A stretch of 37,792 bases of DNA from NCBI RefSeq assembly GCF_016881065.1, contig NZ_WXYN01000005.1, positions 1 through 37,792 of the forward strand, given 5' to 3'. The translations under genes were made by a program, and so were the position numbers. Positions within the stretch are counted from its first letter, which is position 1, and every line of letters begins with the position of its first letter. Shown piece by piece: positions 16,422 through 24,992 of this stretch. The notes beneath the pieces were generated by a model that was given only the letters and a program-made list of their open reading frames with translations, was not told the DNA's origin and did not search any database. Source of the DNA: Planococcus soli. GTDB lineage: Bacteria > Bacillota > Bacilli > Bacillales_A > Planococcaceae.

Positions 16422-16640
16422 CTATAGCTGATTCTGAAGTAAGTCGCCAACCGCAATATCCAACTGATCATCAAATGTTTCAATCAGAGTGACTATTTTT
16501 TTCTTTTTGGTCTCCGGATCTTCTTCTTTATAGGCAGTAAGCATTCCGTCTACAAGTTTAACAGTTAAAACCTCTCCTGCCTCCAACCGATCTTCACGGG
16601 ATAGTAAATAACGGTCCAGCTGCTCCATTTTTCCATTCAT
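16422..16640 (-). CDS. Small hypothetical protein coupled to the coupling-protein gene
   Basis: About 72 residues. Its ATG overlaps the TGA of the coupling-protein gene in an ATGA arrangement, implying translational coupling. The sequence is soluble and charged (LDRYLLSREDRLEAGEVLTV, KKKIVTLIETFDDQL), with no family that I recognise. A start at the second methionine (MEQLDRY) is also possible. Being coupled to VirD4, it may be a chaperone or regulator of it, but nothing in the sequence proves that. Confidence 0.6.
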   Translation of the reverse strand: MNGKMEQLDRYLLSREDRLEAGEVLTVKLVDGMLTAYKEEDPETKKKKIVTLIETFDDQLDIAVGDLLQNQL

Positions 16641-18621
16641 ACGTTTACACGCTCCTGTTCTTCTTTTAGTTTCGTTAACGTACCGTTTATTTTTGTCAAA
16701 ATAACGGAACAGAACTTATCTTCAATGCGGTGATCATTGGCCAAGATAAATTCTCTAAAGTCGACGATACCCATATCCATGTATTTTCCTGGGTTTTCAG
16801 CATCAATATTTTTAAGGAATGTGCTGTTGAAGAGCTGCTCCACTTTGTAATGCTCATTCACGTACTGATTAAACTTTTTTTCTTTTCGCATTTCCTCTTT
16901 TCGCATTTCCTGCCGATCTTCGCCATTCTTCTGGTCAACCGAAGCGACGTCTGCCGATTTCTCGGCCTGCCCTTTTTCTAGCAAAATCTTTTCCTGCCGT
17001 TCATTTGCATGAAGTTCAAATTTTGTTTTCAGTAAGTCTTCGGCAAAATGATTGTTCACTCTAAAGGTAGCTCGCAACTGGTTTAAGTCCGTCATGGAAT
17101 GTTCACACGGGATGTCGATGTCGTTAATCGATTTATCGGTATTGTAATACTCCGATAAGTATTCCCAGCGGTATTTCATTGCGGTTTTGCCGGTCAAGAA
17201 AATCGGATAGGACTTGATACGCTTCCGTTCCTTGTCCTGGCGTTTGATGATGCGGATGACAATCATTTCCCCTTCTTTCAATCCCATGACTTCGGTGGCC
17301 GTCATCAGCCTCCTGGAATCCACACTCTCCGTTTTGGATTTGCTCATGGAAATCGTTTGGCCGGAGCGGGACTTCGTAAGGATTGTTTCATCACCCAACT
17401 TCTTGGAAATCAATTCAGCCGTAGATTCGTCTGCAGTCAATAGATAGAGTGTGTTACCGCAGTTGCCGTCAATGGTCTTCCAGTCGTCGCCATAGAGGTT
17501 TTCAAGCTGTGCGTAGGCTTGGATAACTAAATTAAAACGAATGTTTCTGCCCAGGCACACGGTGACGATATTGGCCATGCCTTCAATCGCCGGCATATTC
17601 CCGAATTCATCCAAGATAAAGATGACTTCCCGGTGGCACTTGCCGCCCTCTGAATTCGAAGCGATTCGGGCTAAGTTGGTATAGACTTGCTTCACGTAGA
17701 GCGAAGCAATGACATTCAACGTGGCATCGTAATCCGGAACAATCATGAAGACTGCTGTTGGCTTGTCGAATTCCATGATTGCTTGAATCTCGACGTTCCC
17801 ACTTGTTACTTCGTGTTCCAGGAGCCCTTCGTGAATCATCACGCCATCTTTCCGCTCCCGCTCAATTAATCCGGTGACATTTACCACTGTTTCCTCTTTG
17901 CCAACTTTTATCGTGAAGGAATCCCCAACCTGCAGCAGGTTCTTATGGAATAGAGTGAACATGCCGTCTGCGTCCGTCCGAATCGTTGCCGTTTCATTAC
18001 TAGAAAAAGTTACATGAATGCGTGTATCTGGAGCAGTCTTGCCTTTGATCCAGCGTGAAAATCCGATTTTCGACATATCGAATGAATTCTGAGATGTCAG
18101 TTTTGCCGTTCCATCCAGTGTGAAGACACCGAGTTTAGCATTGGCATTAGCTAAGATGCTGGCTCGGGTTTGTCCGCTCGAGAAGTTGATTGTCGCATAC
18201 TGCATTTTCGCTGGATGATTCTCAGGAAACTTGGAAAAGAAATCATCCAAGGCACTGACTTCCTCTTCCTCTTCATTTATCACCATCCGTGTGCCCAAAT
18301 CCGAGAGCATCAGTGCCACGTTGTACATATTGATTTTCTCCCGCTCCTGCTTGCATTGCTCGCACAGAGCCAGAATCAGCGCGGTACACAAATCCGTCGC
18401 CGAGTTTGCCCAGAAGGGATCCTTTGCTTTCGGGTCATGATAAAGCATGAAGGCCACGGAGCGGGCGTATTGTTGCGAGAGCGAATAGTTCCCTTCCATG
18501 AATGCATCTATCGTGAGCTGCAGCAAATTGTAGGACATGCTCTGAATTGGGTTCATGAGATTCAGGACTTCGACATGATAGCCAAGCCCTTCGAGCGTAT
18601 CTTTAGAAGCGGCATACAGTT
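16637..18621 (-). CDS. VirD4/TraG-type coupling protein, 3' exon (split by group II intron)
   Basis: The second exon supplies 661 codons of the coupling protein. It begins right after the intron, where (GA)A CTG TAT GCC encodes E-L-Y-A and restores the conserved NDPKGELY motif. It carries the Walker B segment VIFILDEFGNMPAIEG and the long cytosolic all-alpha and C-terminal regions. Joined to exon 1 (21313-21895) the frame closes exactly: 583 + 1985 = 2568 nt, 855 residues. The product would be the ATPase that brings the relaxase-DNA complex to the channel. An internal ATG at 18556 could start a truncated product lacking Walker A, so unspliced RNA should not give function. The splice boundaries are inferred and could shift by a base or two. 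Confidence 0.85.
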
Positions 18622-18669
18622 ATAGTGATAGGTAAGATTTTGATTCTATCTCCATCTTTTCCCCCACTT

Positions 18670-18706
18670 CACACCGTACGAGCGCGTTTCCGCGCATACG
18701 GCGTTC
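18670..18706 (-). ncRNA. Group II intron domain V catalytic hairpin
   Basis: On the minus strand the hairpin has stem halves ACGCCGTATGCGCG and CGCGCTCGTACGGTGT around a GAAA tetraloop. This matches the usual domain V pattern (CCGTATG...GAAA...CGTACGG). The base of the stem carries a CGC-type catalytic triad in ACGCC. It lies about 50 bases from the intron 3' end, leaving room for domain VI. Confidence 0.85.
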
Positions 18707-18733
18707 CATCGTTTCCAACTGACTTGTTTTAAG

Positions 18734-20560
18734 CTAAATTAATATCGGTTCGTTGCCAGAAGCTCTTCTAAGTAAATTTAGTTTCTCCAATTGTTTCCTG
18801 TTTATTGAAAAGTACCGCAGGTACTTAGCGATTTTATCCGTATTCTTGAGATGAATCAGCCTATGGACAAAAATATCAACGATAACTAAATTGGAATAAT
18901 GATCGGTCCCGTTTTTCGCCAAAGGAATTATATGATGGCAATGAACACGGTCAATTCCAAGCAGTTCTCCCGTGACGTAGCACTTTCCATATTGAGCAAC
19001 GTACTTTGAAATCCGATTATCATTGTATTCAATACTTTTGTTTTTAGAGTAGCTGTTCATTACTTGAACAAGAACGTCTTTTGGAATCGCTTTAAGACCC
19101 TTGTGTATTTTACTGCGCCCTTCTTTTGTATAGTTACAAAGATGTTGGCTGAAGTTCCATGGGTTTTTGTGATGAACTCCTGTAACCGGCAAAAGGGCGG
19201 AATTTTGTACACGGAAAATTTTCGTATCAGGCTTTATTCCGCGGGTTTTCTTCTTAAACAGAGTGCTGGTTTCACTAAATTTCATTGTTGAAGCGCACTT
19301 TTTGAATCTGGCTTTCATGGATTTTAAGAGCACGTAATTCACTTCGGTTAAATCCATATAAATTGTTGTGGCATATCGGTAGTAATTCTGAATTCCAATA
19401 AGGGTAATATTAAATCGCTGGACTGCTTCAGATGTCGGCTCGTGCTGTATCTCCTTTATTCGGTTCTTTAGAATTCTTTTCGTTTTTGAGATAGCCTTCT
19501 CACTCATGGATGTTTTGGAAACATAACCAAATCTGGATTTGTTTTGCTTCACCACTTTGAGTTTGAAGCCTAAGAAGTCCGAAGAATTTTTCTTCAGGTT
19601 CACCACATTGGATTTTTGTTCGTTCACTTCTAATCCCAACCGGGATTTTAGAAAATCAACCGTCGCATGATAGAAACGTTTAGCTTCCTCATAAGTCCGG
19701 CACATGATTTTAAAATCATCGGCGTAACGCACAATGTAGCCAGTTTTGAGATTGGTATATTTCCTTGCATAGTGTCTGAAGCCAATTGAGGCAGATCGGT
19801 GAGGACGATACGTTTCCCATTGGTTGCTAATCCACCAGTCCAGCTCGTTTAGAACAATATTGGACAAAAGTGGTGAAATGATTCCACCTTGCGGTGTTCC
19901 TTTATCCGGAATTCCTTCACCTTGAATTTCAGACTTCAATAGCTTGGAAATAATGCTCAAAAGTGATTTATCCCTAATCCCAAGAGTCCAAAGCTGTTTA
20001 AGTAACTTTCCATGGTCGACATTATCAAAGAACCCTTTGATGTCGATATCCACGCAGTAATGTTGTCTTCCGACGTTTACGAGACTTACCATCCTGCTGA
20101 AAGCATGATGGGTGCTTCTATTTGGGCGGAATCCATAACTGTGCGGATGAAATTTCGCTTCGCAAATGGGCTCAAGTATTTGCAGGATACACTGTTGAAT
20201 CAACCGATCCCAAATTGCTGGAATACCTAACGGTCTTTTCTTATCAGAACCTTCTTTCGGGATAAACACCCTTCTAACCGATTGCGGCTTGTAATTTATG
20301 AGCCGTTGCCTTACTTCATGAATAATCTGTTCATCGTTTAAATGCCAGATATCTTTGATGGTAAGACCATCAGTCCCTGCGGTTTTACTCCCCTTGTTTG
20401 TTTTCACATTACGATATGCCAATCGTATATTTTGTTCCGAACCAATAATTTCAGTTAGCTTATAAAAGTTGTTACCGTTTTGGCTGTTTGAATAGAGTCC
20501 GTCATACACTTTTTGCATGTCGTAGTATTCAGCGTGCCGCAACTTGGTTTTCTTTAACAT
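18734..20560 (-). CDS. ltrA: Group II intron reverse transcriptase/maturase with HNH endonuclease
   Basis: A 608-residue intron-encoded protein. Reverse transcriptase motifs are clear, including KRPLGIPAIWDRLIQQCILQ, SYGFRPNRSTHHAF, GTPQGGIISPLLSN and the catalytic YADDF in IVRYADDFKIMCRTYEEAKR. A maturase (X) region follows. The C-terminus has an HNH endonuclease (HCHHIIPLAKNGTDHYSNLV). It assists splicing and makes the target-primed cDNA during retrohoming. It starts at ATG 20560 behind AGGAGG, inside the intron. The presence of the endonuclease argues against class C. The frame is intact and no key motif is missing. Confidence 0.93.
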   Translation of the reverse strand: MLKKTKLRHAEYYDMQKVYDGLYSNSQNGNNFYKLTEIIGSEQNIRLAYRNVKTNKGSKTAGTDGLTIKDIWHLNDEQIIHEVRQRLINYKPQSVRRVFIPKEGSDKKRPLGIPAIWDRLIQQCILQILEPICEAKFHPHSYGFRPNRSTHHAFSRMVSLVNVGRQHYCVDIDIKGFFDNVDHGKLLKQLWTLGIRDKSLLSIISKLLKSEIQGEGIPDKGTPQGGIISPLLSNIVLNELDWWISNQWETYRPHRSASIGFRHYARKYTNLKTGYIVRYADDFKIMCRTYEEAKRFYHATVDFLKSRLGLEVNEQKSNVVNLKKNSSDFLGFKLKVVKQNKSRFGYVSKTSMSEKAISKTKRILKNRIKEIQHEPTSEAVQRFNITLIGIQNYYRYATTIYMDLTEVNYVLLKSMKARFKKCASTMKFSETSTLFKKKTRGIKPDTKIFRVQNSALLPVTGVHHKNPWNFSQHLCNYTKEGRSKIHKGLKAIPKDVLVQVMNSYSKNKSIEYNDNRISKYVAQYGKCYVTGELLGIDRVHCHHIIPLAKNGTDHYSNLVIVDIFVHRLIHLKNTDKIAKYLRYFSINRKQLEKLNLLRRASGNEPILI

Positions 20561-21312
20561 GGGCTGTAACCTCCTAATTAATCTGGAGAATTACATCTCT
20601 TAGTCTTACTCGAAACCATGTATGAACCTTTTTGAGTAACAGTCAGTCTTCAATCGACTAGTGGCCATCCCTCCACGTTCGTTACACGCTTCGTCGGTAC
20701 TATGCCACCACTTTCACTGCCATAAATCCAGGTTATACCGCAGGTATTCTCCCTGCTATTTTCCCTGAAAACGTTTCATTGGAGGGTAAGTCCTCGGCGT
20801 TGGCAGCTTACCACGTTCCGTTATTCCTATCTATACATGCACCGTTAGGTTTCCCCTATGAGCCTGCTACTCTTGATATCGCCTGTAACGATATATGGAC
20901 TTTCATAAAGGAGAGTCTTACTCATCCACAGTAGCGACACTAGTTGTGTCCGCAAGCCTTTCGACTTGCTCCCGATATAGACCCGTACCATCAGGGATTC
21001 GTCTGCACTCACCACAGTTCGCGACTGGTTTGTTACGTGCATCCTAACCATAGGTGTTTTTTAGACTTCCGGTTTATAGGATACATCGTCCACCTCTGGA
21101 CGACTTTCGTACTCATAAGAGTTTACGGTATCTCTCAACCGACTTCACCGAGCTTCATACGATTCAGTTCTTACCAACCGGCACGCATGTCGGAGTATTA
21201 AAGGAAGCCCTTCAGGGCGTTACCCCATCATTTGACTTCTCGGAATAACAGTTCATTGCTGAACTATCATGTTCGACAATGCCTAAGCTTTTTACTTAGG
21301 AACGTGTCGCGC

Positions 21313-21895
21313 CGCCTTTGGGATCGTTTAAAATCATGCTGGCTTGCTGCTCTGCGCGGCTGTAGATATCGATGGCGGAGAATACGAATGTTTCACCTTT
21401 ACCACTTCGCGTTGTTCCGATAACCATATTGTTCACTGGGCTGTCATCGATGAAGATCCGCTTCTTATACCGGCCCACCGGCACACCGCCGCTCCCTTTG
21501 AACTTCTCCCCTTTTTCCGGAACATCCCGGTACTGTTGCTGGATTTCCTTAAACGCAGTGAAGCGGGCGCTGCCTTTCTGCTCTCTTTTAATTTGGCCAT
21601 AGTTTGTGACGTATTTAAAAACCATCACAGCAGCCGCTATTAACGAGACCAAAAGCAATATGCCATAAATGATACTTGCTGTTGCCATAAGCGGAAAGGT
21701 ATAAATCATAGCCGATGTCAGGTTGATTGGTTCTGGTTCAAGTATGCTGCCGGTGAAAAATGTTTTCTGGACTACTTCGACCAACAGATTGACGACGAAA
21801 TTCAGTAAAAAGAAAAAAATTGAGAATGACATGGCCAGTATTAGCAACGGAATCCCAATCTTTTTTAGGTAATAAATAAAGTTGTCATTGAGCAT
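21313..21895 (-). CDS. VirD4/TraG-type coupling protein, 5' exon
   Basis: The first exon encodes 194 codons plus one base. I chose ATG 21895 (MLNDNFIYYLKK), nine bases after AGGAGG. Two membrane segments are visible, ~14-40 and ~62-95, as expected for the N-terminal anchor of coupling proteins. Walker A is GTTRSGKGE at 160-168. The exon ends in MILNDPKG, where the intron interrupts the conserved DPKGE motif. Without splicing, translation would stop four codons into the intron (GATRS), giving an inactive ~199-residue fragment. Exon 2 is 16637-18621. The upstream gene ends 45 bp before this start. Confidence 0.88.
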
Positions 21896-21940
21896 GCGTT
21901 GCGTCCTCCTTCGTGACCTCGTGAAACACGACCCCATCTT

Positions 21941-23062
21941 TTATAGAGCAGCAAGTTCATCTTGTTTCTTTTCCAATTCTTCACTGATGCCTTTAATCGA
22001 CTTGTCGTCCTTTTTAGAGGCCTTATTAGCTTCCGCTAAGTTTTCCTCGAGCGTCTTGATTTCAGCAGACAGAACCCCGTGCAAATCGATTTTCTGCTTC
22101 AATTCTTCGCTGTTGTTATTATTTAATTCTGCTTTTGCTTCCTCAATCTTTCCAAGCTTCAGGAGTCCGTAGGTTTTCATTTCAGAACGTTCCACCGTCA
22201 TATTGATAGAAGGAAGATTCATCATCAACTCGTAATCCGCTTCGTAATAAGCCAAGTCAAATCGTGCTTCGTTTGTAGGGTATAACTGATTAAACTCTGT
22301 AATTTTATTGATTTTTTCTTTTTTGTCCAGTTCTGGATTCTTCATGATGAGTGTTTCTACATACACGGTATCTTCCATGATCTGTACGGCTTTTTCGAAT
22401 TCACCCTTCTCCAAGTAAAGAGTGGCCAAGATTCGTTTTTGACTCTCAGACAAGTCTGCCTTCGTTTCAAGGGATTTAAGGAACTCCTCTTCTTCTCCCA
22501 AAAGACCGTACTCGTAAGTTTCGATGGTTTCTTCCTGCTCGTTGACTATGCTGCGTCCCTCCTCCAGAGCTTGCTCATACTGTGCTTTCTGCAGAAAGTA
22601 CAAAACCCCTAGGAACAACAGTCCCGCTCCTAATACGGCAGCCAGTGAGTAAACTGTGACCCGCTGCCACTTTTTCAGTCTGGAGATGCGGGTTTTATCG
22701 ACATTTACCAGTGCACGGTCAATCTTCTCTTCCTTCTTGAATTCTTCCGGCGTCAACTTTTCAATCTGTTCCAGCAAATAGAGTTTGTCCCCTTGCTTTT
22801 CCTTATCCACGCGGATCTTCGTCGCCTTGTCTTTGATTTGGTGGTAGATATTCGGATAATCATACGACCCGAAATTGAATACGCCTTTGTATAGATCCAG
22901 GCCATCTTTGCCGATTACAAAAAACTCAGCAGCCGCTTCGTGTTGTTCGTTGCGGTAAGTCAGCTCTAGTTCGTGCGTAAGCGCAACCGCTTGGCTAAAC
23001 TCGAGTTTTTCATGATTCGGTACGGAGTCAGCAGGTGCGCCCACAAAAAGTATTTTTAACAT
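21941..23062 (-). CDS. Single-pass membrane protein with EssB-like layout, conjugation operon
   Basis: A 373-residue protein starting behind AAGGAG. Residues ~1-140 form a soluble domain (MLKILFVGAPADSVPNHEKL, then SYDYPNIYHQIKDKATKI and LLEQIEKLTPEEFKKE). A membrane helix spans ~150-175 (YSLAAVLGAGLLFLGVLYFL). A helical TPR-like region (LSESQKRILATLYLEKGEFE, KAVQIMED, MKTYGLLKLGKIEEAKAELN) and a C-terminal coiled coil follow. The order of cytosolic lobe, one helix, helical repeat and charged coiled coil resembles EssB of type VII secretion. That resemblance is by architecture only. It precedes the coupling-protein gene and probably forms part of the channel or its cytosolic platform. Confidence 0.6.
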   Translation of the reverse strand: MLKILFVGAPADSVPNHEKLEFSQAVALTHELELTYRNEQHEAAAEFFVIGKDGLDLYKGVFNFGSYDYPNIYHQIKDKATKIRVDKEKQGDKLYLLEQIEKLTPEEFKKEEKIDRALVNVDKTRISRLKKWQRVTVYSLAAVLGAGLLFLGVLYFLQKAQYEQALEEGRSIVNEQEETIETYEYGLLGEEEEFLKSLETKADLSESQKRILATLYLEKGEFEKAVQIMEDTVYVETLIMKNPELDKKEKINKITEFNQLYPTNEARFDLAYYEADYELMMNLPSINMTVERSEMKTYGLLKLGKIEEAKAELNNNNSEELKQKIDLHGVLSAEIKTLEENLAEANKASKKDDKSIKGISEELEKKQDELAAL

Positions 23063-23096
23063 AGAACCATTCTCCTTTATTCGATTAATAGAAAAA

Positions 23097-23120
23097 AGCC
23101 ACTCATTCCGGAGCGGCTTC
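23097..23120 (-). terminator. Terminator-like hairpin downstream of the pilin-like gene
   Basis: Nine-base arms AAGCCACTC and GAGCGGCTT (one G-U pair on the minus-strand RNA) around a 6-base loop are followed on the minus strand by TTTTTT. It lies between the pilin-like gene and the rest of the tra genes, which read in the same direction. Partial readthrough would keep pilin transcripts more abundant than those for the machinery. Confidence 0.72.
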
Positions 23121-23134
23121 TTCTTGTATAGCTA

Positions 23135-23362
23135 TTAAAATTTGATGTTGCCGTCGATGCCTTCTGCAAGCCCATAAGCTCCCATTACAATGACCAATCC
23201 GACTGCGGCACCGATAAACCATCCAATCGCTTTTGGACGTCCGCGATCACCACCAAGAATCAAAAAGTATCCTCCAATTAGAAAAGCGATAGCGGCAGCG
23301 ATCAACCCTAACCTTTGACCCCACTCCAAAATCGCAAGACCCGTTTCGATTAATCCATCCAT
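23135..23362 (-). CDS. Small two-helix membrane protein, VirB2-like pilin candidate
   Basis: A 75-residue protein with two hydrophobic helices, ~17-36 (RLGLIAAAIAFLIGGYFLIL) and ~45-65 (IGWFIGAAVGLVIVMGAYGL). They are joined by a short positively charged loop (GGDRGRPKA), the layout of VirB2/TrbC-type pilins and related T4SS small membrane proteins. There is no evident cleavable signal. It starts seven bases after AGGAGGG. It is the second gene of the operon and is followed by a terminator-like hairpin. The function is inferred from size, topology and context. Confidence 0.6.
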   Translation of the reverse strand: MDGLIETGLAILEWGQRLGLIAAAIAFLIGGYFLILGGDRGRPKAIGWFIGAAVGLVIVMGAYGLAEGIDGNIKF

Positions 23363-23381
23363 TTAAAACCCTCCTCTTTTT

Positions 23382-23576
23382 CTAGGAATTATGTGAAACT
23401 GAACCGGTACTTGCGGATTTCCGCTCTTTCTTCAAGAGATTCATCAATAACGGAATGTTTTCGGAAACCACTTCACGATGCTTCTCTTCTAGCCACTCAT
23501 CATAATCCTTGCCGTTATATGCGAGTAGATCCTCTGCATTCGTCTTCAGTTCCTTTTGTTCTTTTGTTGCTGCCAT
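23382..23576 (-). CDS. Small hypothetical protein at the start of the tra operon
   Basis: A 64-residue charged, helical protein (MAATKEQKELKTNAEDLLAY followed by NGKDYDEWLEEKHREVV) with a serine-rich tail and no membrane segment. GGAAGGCGG lies about nine bases upstream. No family is recognised. It is the first gene of the long minus-strand operon. It is separated from the Xre-type regulator by ~295 bp that contain a 25 bp inverted repeat and the probable operon promoter. Confidence 0.55.
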   Translation of the reverse strand: MAATKEQKELKTNAEDLLAYNGKDYDEWLEEKHREVVSENIPLLMNLLKKERKSASTGSVSHNS

Positions 23577-23605
23577 TCATAAAACCGCCTTCCATTTTTG
23601 GTTGG

Positions 23606-23865
23606 TAGTAGCACACCATTAAGAACAGTAATGATAGGCGAATTTATAGCAGGTTCATTCGCTAACTCTATGCAGCCTATAGCTGCAACGTACAGGGTTT
23701 TTAGATAACCCAAAACTACAATATGGCAACAGAACAACAGCCAGTTTTAGGAGACTCTGGCCAAACCATCTCGACGTATATCCATACCGCAAGTTGCCAT
23801 TTGCGACAGACACGCACTATGAAGTTGTCCTTTTTGTTGCTTACTGTTCTTAATGGCGTGCTACT
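23606..23865. repeat. 25 bp inverted repeat bracketing ~210 bp upstream of the tra operon
   Basis: The left arm 23606-23630 (AGTAGCACACCATTAAGAAC and five more) and the right arm 23841-23865 are inverted copies with one mismatch. The enclosed 210 bp hold no convincing gene but include a minus-strand promoter-like pair, TTGCCA, 16 bp, TATCTA, at about 23701-23728. The unit could be a MITE-like insertion, an invertible promoter segment, or a pair of operators. I see no target-site duplication at the outer ends and no invertase gene nearby. The stretch 23577-23871 contains nothing else identifiable. Confidence 0.65.
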
Positions 23866-23871
23866 GATTGC

Positions 23872-24363
23872 TTATTTTACTTTTTTAATGCCATTCACTC
23901 TTAACAGTTCTTCGTGAGCATTCTTTCGTTTGGCCAGTAGGCGCTTGTCCGAAATCACCGATCGGGTTCGATAGTAGAGATCCGCAATGTGCCGAACTTC
24001 TCCGGAATCTTTTTCGACGCCGACAGCACCTTTCAGTTCGTACGTCTTGCCTTCAAACGTTTTCAAGCTGGAGGCTGTTGCCAAGTCATATAGATGAAAC
24101 CGCTCTGTCATCTGATTACACCTCGCTTCAGTGTGCTTGTCTTTGAATAGGATATGATTCCAAGGGAAGTTGCTCATTGGAATTCCAAGTGACTCTACCA
24201 ACAACCGGACATTTTGAGCGGTAGGATTTTCGTGCTTCCGCTGCTCCCACATACTAATCGTGCTTTGAGGAATCTGGTTTCCAGTCCTAATAGATAACTC
24301 CGTTTGAGATATGCCAATTGCTATCCGTTGCTCTTTGATCCAGTCGCCAAACCATACAGGCAT
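23872..24363 (-). CDS. Xre-family HTH transcriptional regulator
   Basis: A 163-residue protein with an N-terminal helix-turn-helix of Xre type at ~6-60 (WIKEQRIAIGISQTELSIRT, then QIPQSTISMWEQRKHENPTA). The C-terminal ~100 residues are not recognised and may sense a signal or bring about oligomerisation. It starts behind AGGAGGGAACG. It lies upstream of the tra operon in the same orientation, so it is a candidate regulator of transfer. Three CCGAT repeats in its own promoter region suggest autoregulation. Confidence 0.8.
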   Translation of the reverse strand: MPVWFGDWIKEQRIAIGISQTELSIRTGNQIPQSTISMWEQRKHENPTAQNVRLLVESLGIPMSNFPWNHILFKDKHTEARCNQMTERFHLYDLATASSLKTFEGKTYELKGAVGVEKDSGEVRHIADLYYRTRSVISDKRLLAKRKNAHEELLRVNGIKKVK

Positions 24364-24426
24364 CTCGTTCCCTCCTTTTTACCGTTGCATTAAACATATT
24401 GATTGAATAGCTAGAGTGTATCAGCA

Positions 24427-24475
24427 AACCGATATTATAACAACGGTATACCGATAAATAAAACAGTAAACCGAT
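24427..24475 (-). promoter_or_regulatory. Triple CCGAT operator over the Xre gene promoter
   Basis: Three direct repeats with core ACCGAT end at 24433, 24455 and 24475, spaced 22 and 20 bp, about two helical turns each. They overlap a TATAAT-type -10 on the minus strand (within 24434-24440) and a small dyad (CGGTATACCG, 24444-24453). Binding by the adjacent Xre protein is likely but inferred. The -35 box is weak. Confidence 0.55.
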
Positions 24476-24682
24476 TATAAAAAGTAAAAAAATCTTATTT
24501 CTGGGTTTTTAAGCAACGAATTTTTCAGTTTTTTGGTCGAATGATGTCGAATTTGAGAGGGGAAAGTAGGAGGGTTTTTACATTCTGATTTGTCCAAAAA
24601 TAATAATGTGGGATAAACAGACTAATACCATGACTTTATAATCATTTTTGGTATTCGCTATTTTTAAGGAGAATTTGCGCCA

Positions 24683-24712
24683 TTGTGAGCGATTGCATTT
24701 TGATGGTAAAAT
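24683..24712 (+). promoter_or_regulatory. Promoter of the small HTH gene
   Basis: TTGTGA (24683-24688), an 18 bp spacer and TAAAAT (24707-24712) sit about 40 bp upstream of ATG 24753 on the plus strand. It is a fair sigma-A-type match. It is read by eye only. Confidence 0.45.
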
Positions 24713-24752
24713 ATCTTGTATTAAAGATTTCTGGAATGAGAAGAGGTATTTT

Positions 24753-24992
24753 ATGCAAATCGATAAGGCAGTACCCGCACGTATACAGCAGATATTAAAG
24801 GAAAGAGGATGGACGGCCAACGAATTGATTAAGCGTTCTGGAGTAAAACAATCAACCATGTCTGAAATTTTGGCTGGTAGATCTAAGTATCCGCGGATCA
24901 GTACGATTAAAAAGATTTCCCACGGTTTTGGAATGACATTATCCGAATTCTTCGACCACGAAATGTTTGAAGGCAAAGAAGAAATCAAGTAA
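24753..24992 (+). CDS. Small Xre-family HTH regulator
   Basis: A 79-residue protein made almost wholly of one helix-turn-helix (VPARIQQILKERGWTANELI, then KRSGVKQSTMSEILAGRSKY and ISTIKKISHGFGMTLSEFF). The ATG at 24753 (MQIDKAV) follows AGAAGAGG. A longer in-frame reading to 24648 has no ribosome binding site and covers the promoter. It is divergent from the Xre gene at 24363, an arrangement typical of a regulatory switch, and its 3' end overlaps the convergent membrane-protein gene by 8 bp. The target is unknown. Confidence 0.82.
   Translation: MQIDKAVPARIQQILKERGWTANELIKRSGVKQSTMSEILAGRSKYPRISTIKKISHGFGMTLSEFFDHEMFEGKEEIK

Larger units (their letters stand above)
18622..21312 (-). mobile_element. 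Group II intron interrupting the coupling-protein gene
   Basis: A 2691 nt intron in the same orientation as its host gene. The 5' end reads GCGCGACACG, close to the GUGYG consensus. The 3' end reads CCTATCACTAT, giving the AY end and a branch-point adenosine about eight bases from the end. Domain V is visible at 18670-18706. The intron encodes a reverse transcriptase/maturase with an HNH endonuclease. About 750 nt of non-coding RNA (domains I-IV) precede that gene. Removing 18622-21312 restores the frame and the conserved motif of the host protein, which strongly supports these ends. It seems intact and capable of splicing. EBS/IBS pairings could not be settled by eye. Confidence 0.88.

Noticed and set aside
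18556-18621. Independent gene starting at ATG 18556 for the VirD4 3' part
   Set aside because: The frame continues upstream with conserved VirD4 residues to the intron end, so the ATG is internal to exon 2.
23546-23917. Two overlapping frames on opposite strands that both read TVLNGVLL
   Set aside because: They arise from the 25 bp inverted repeat and are not separate genes.
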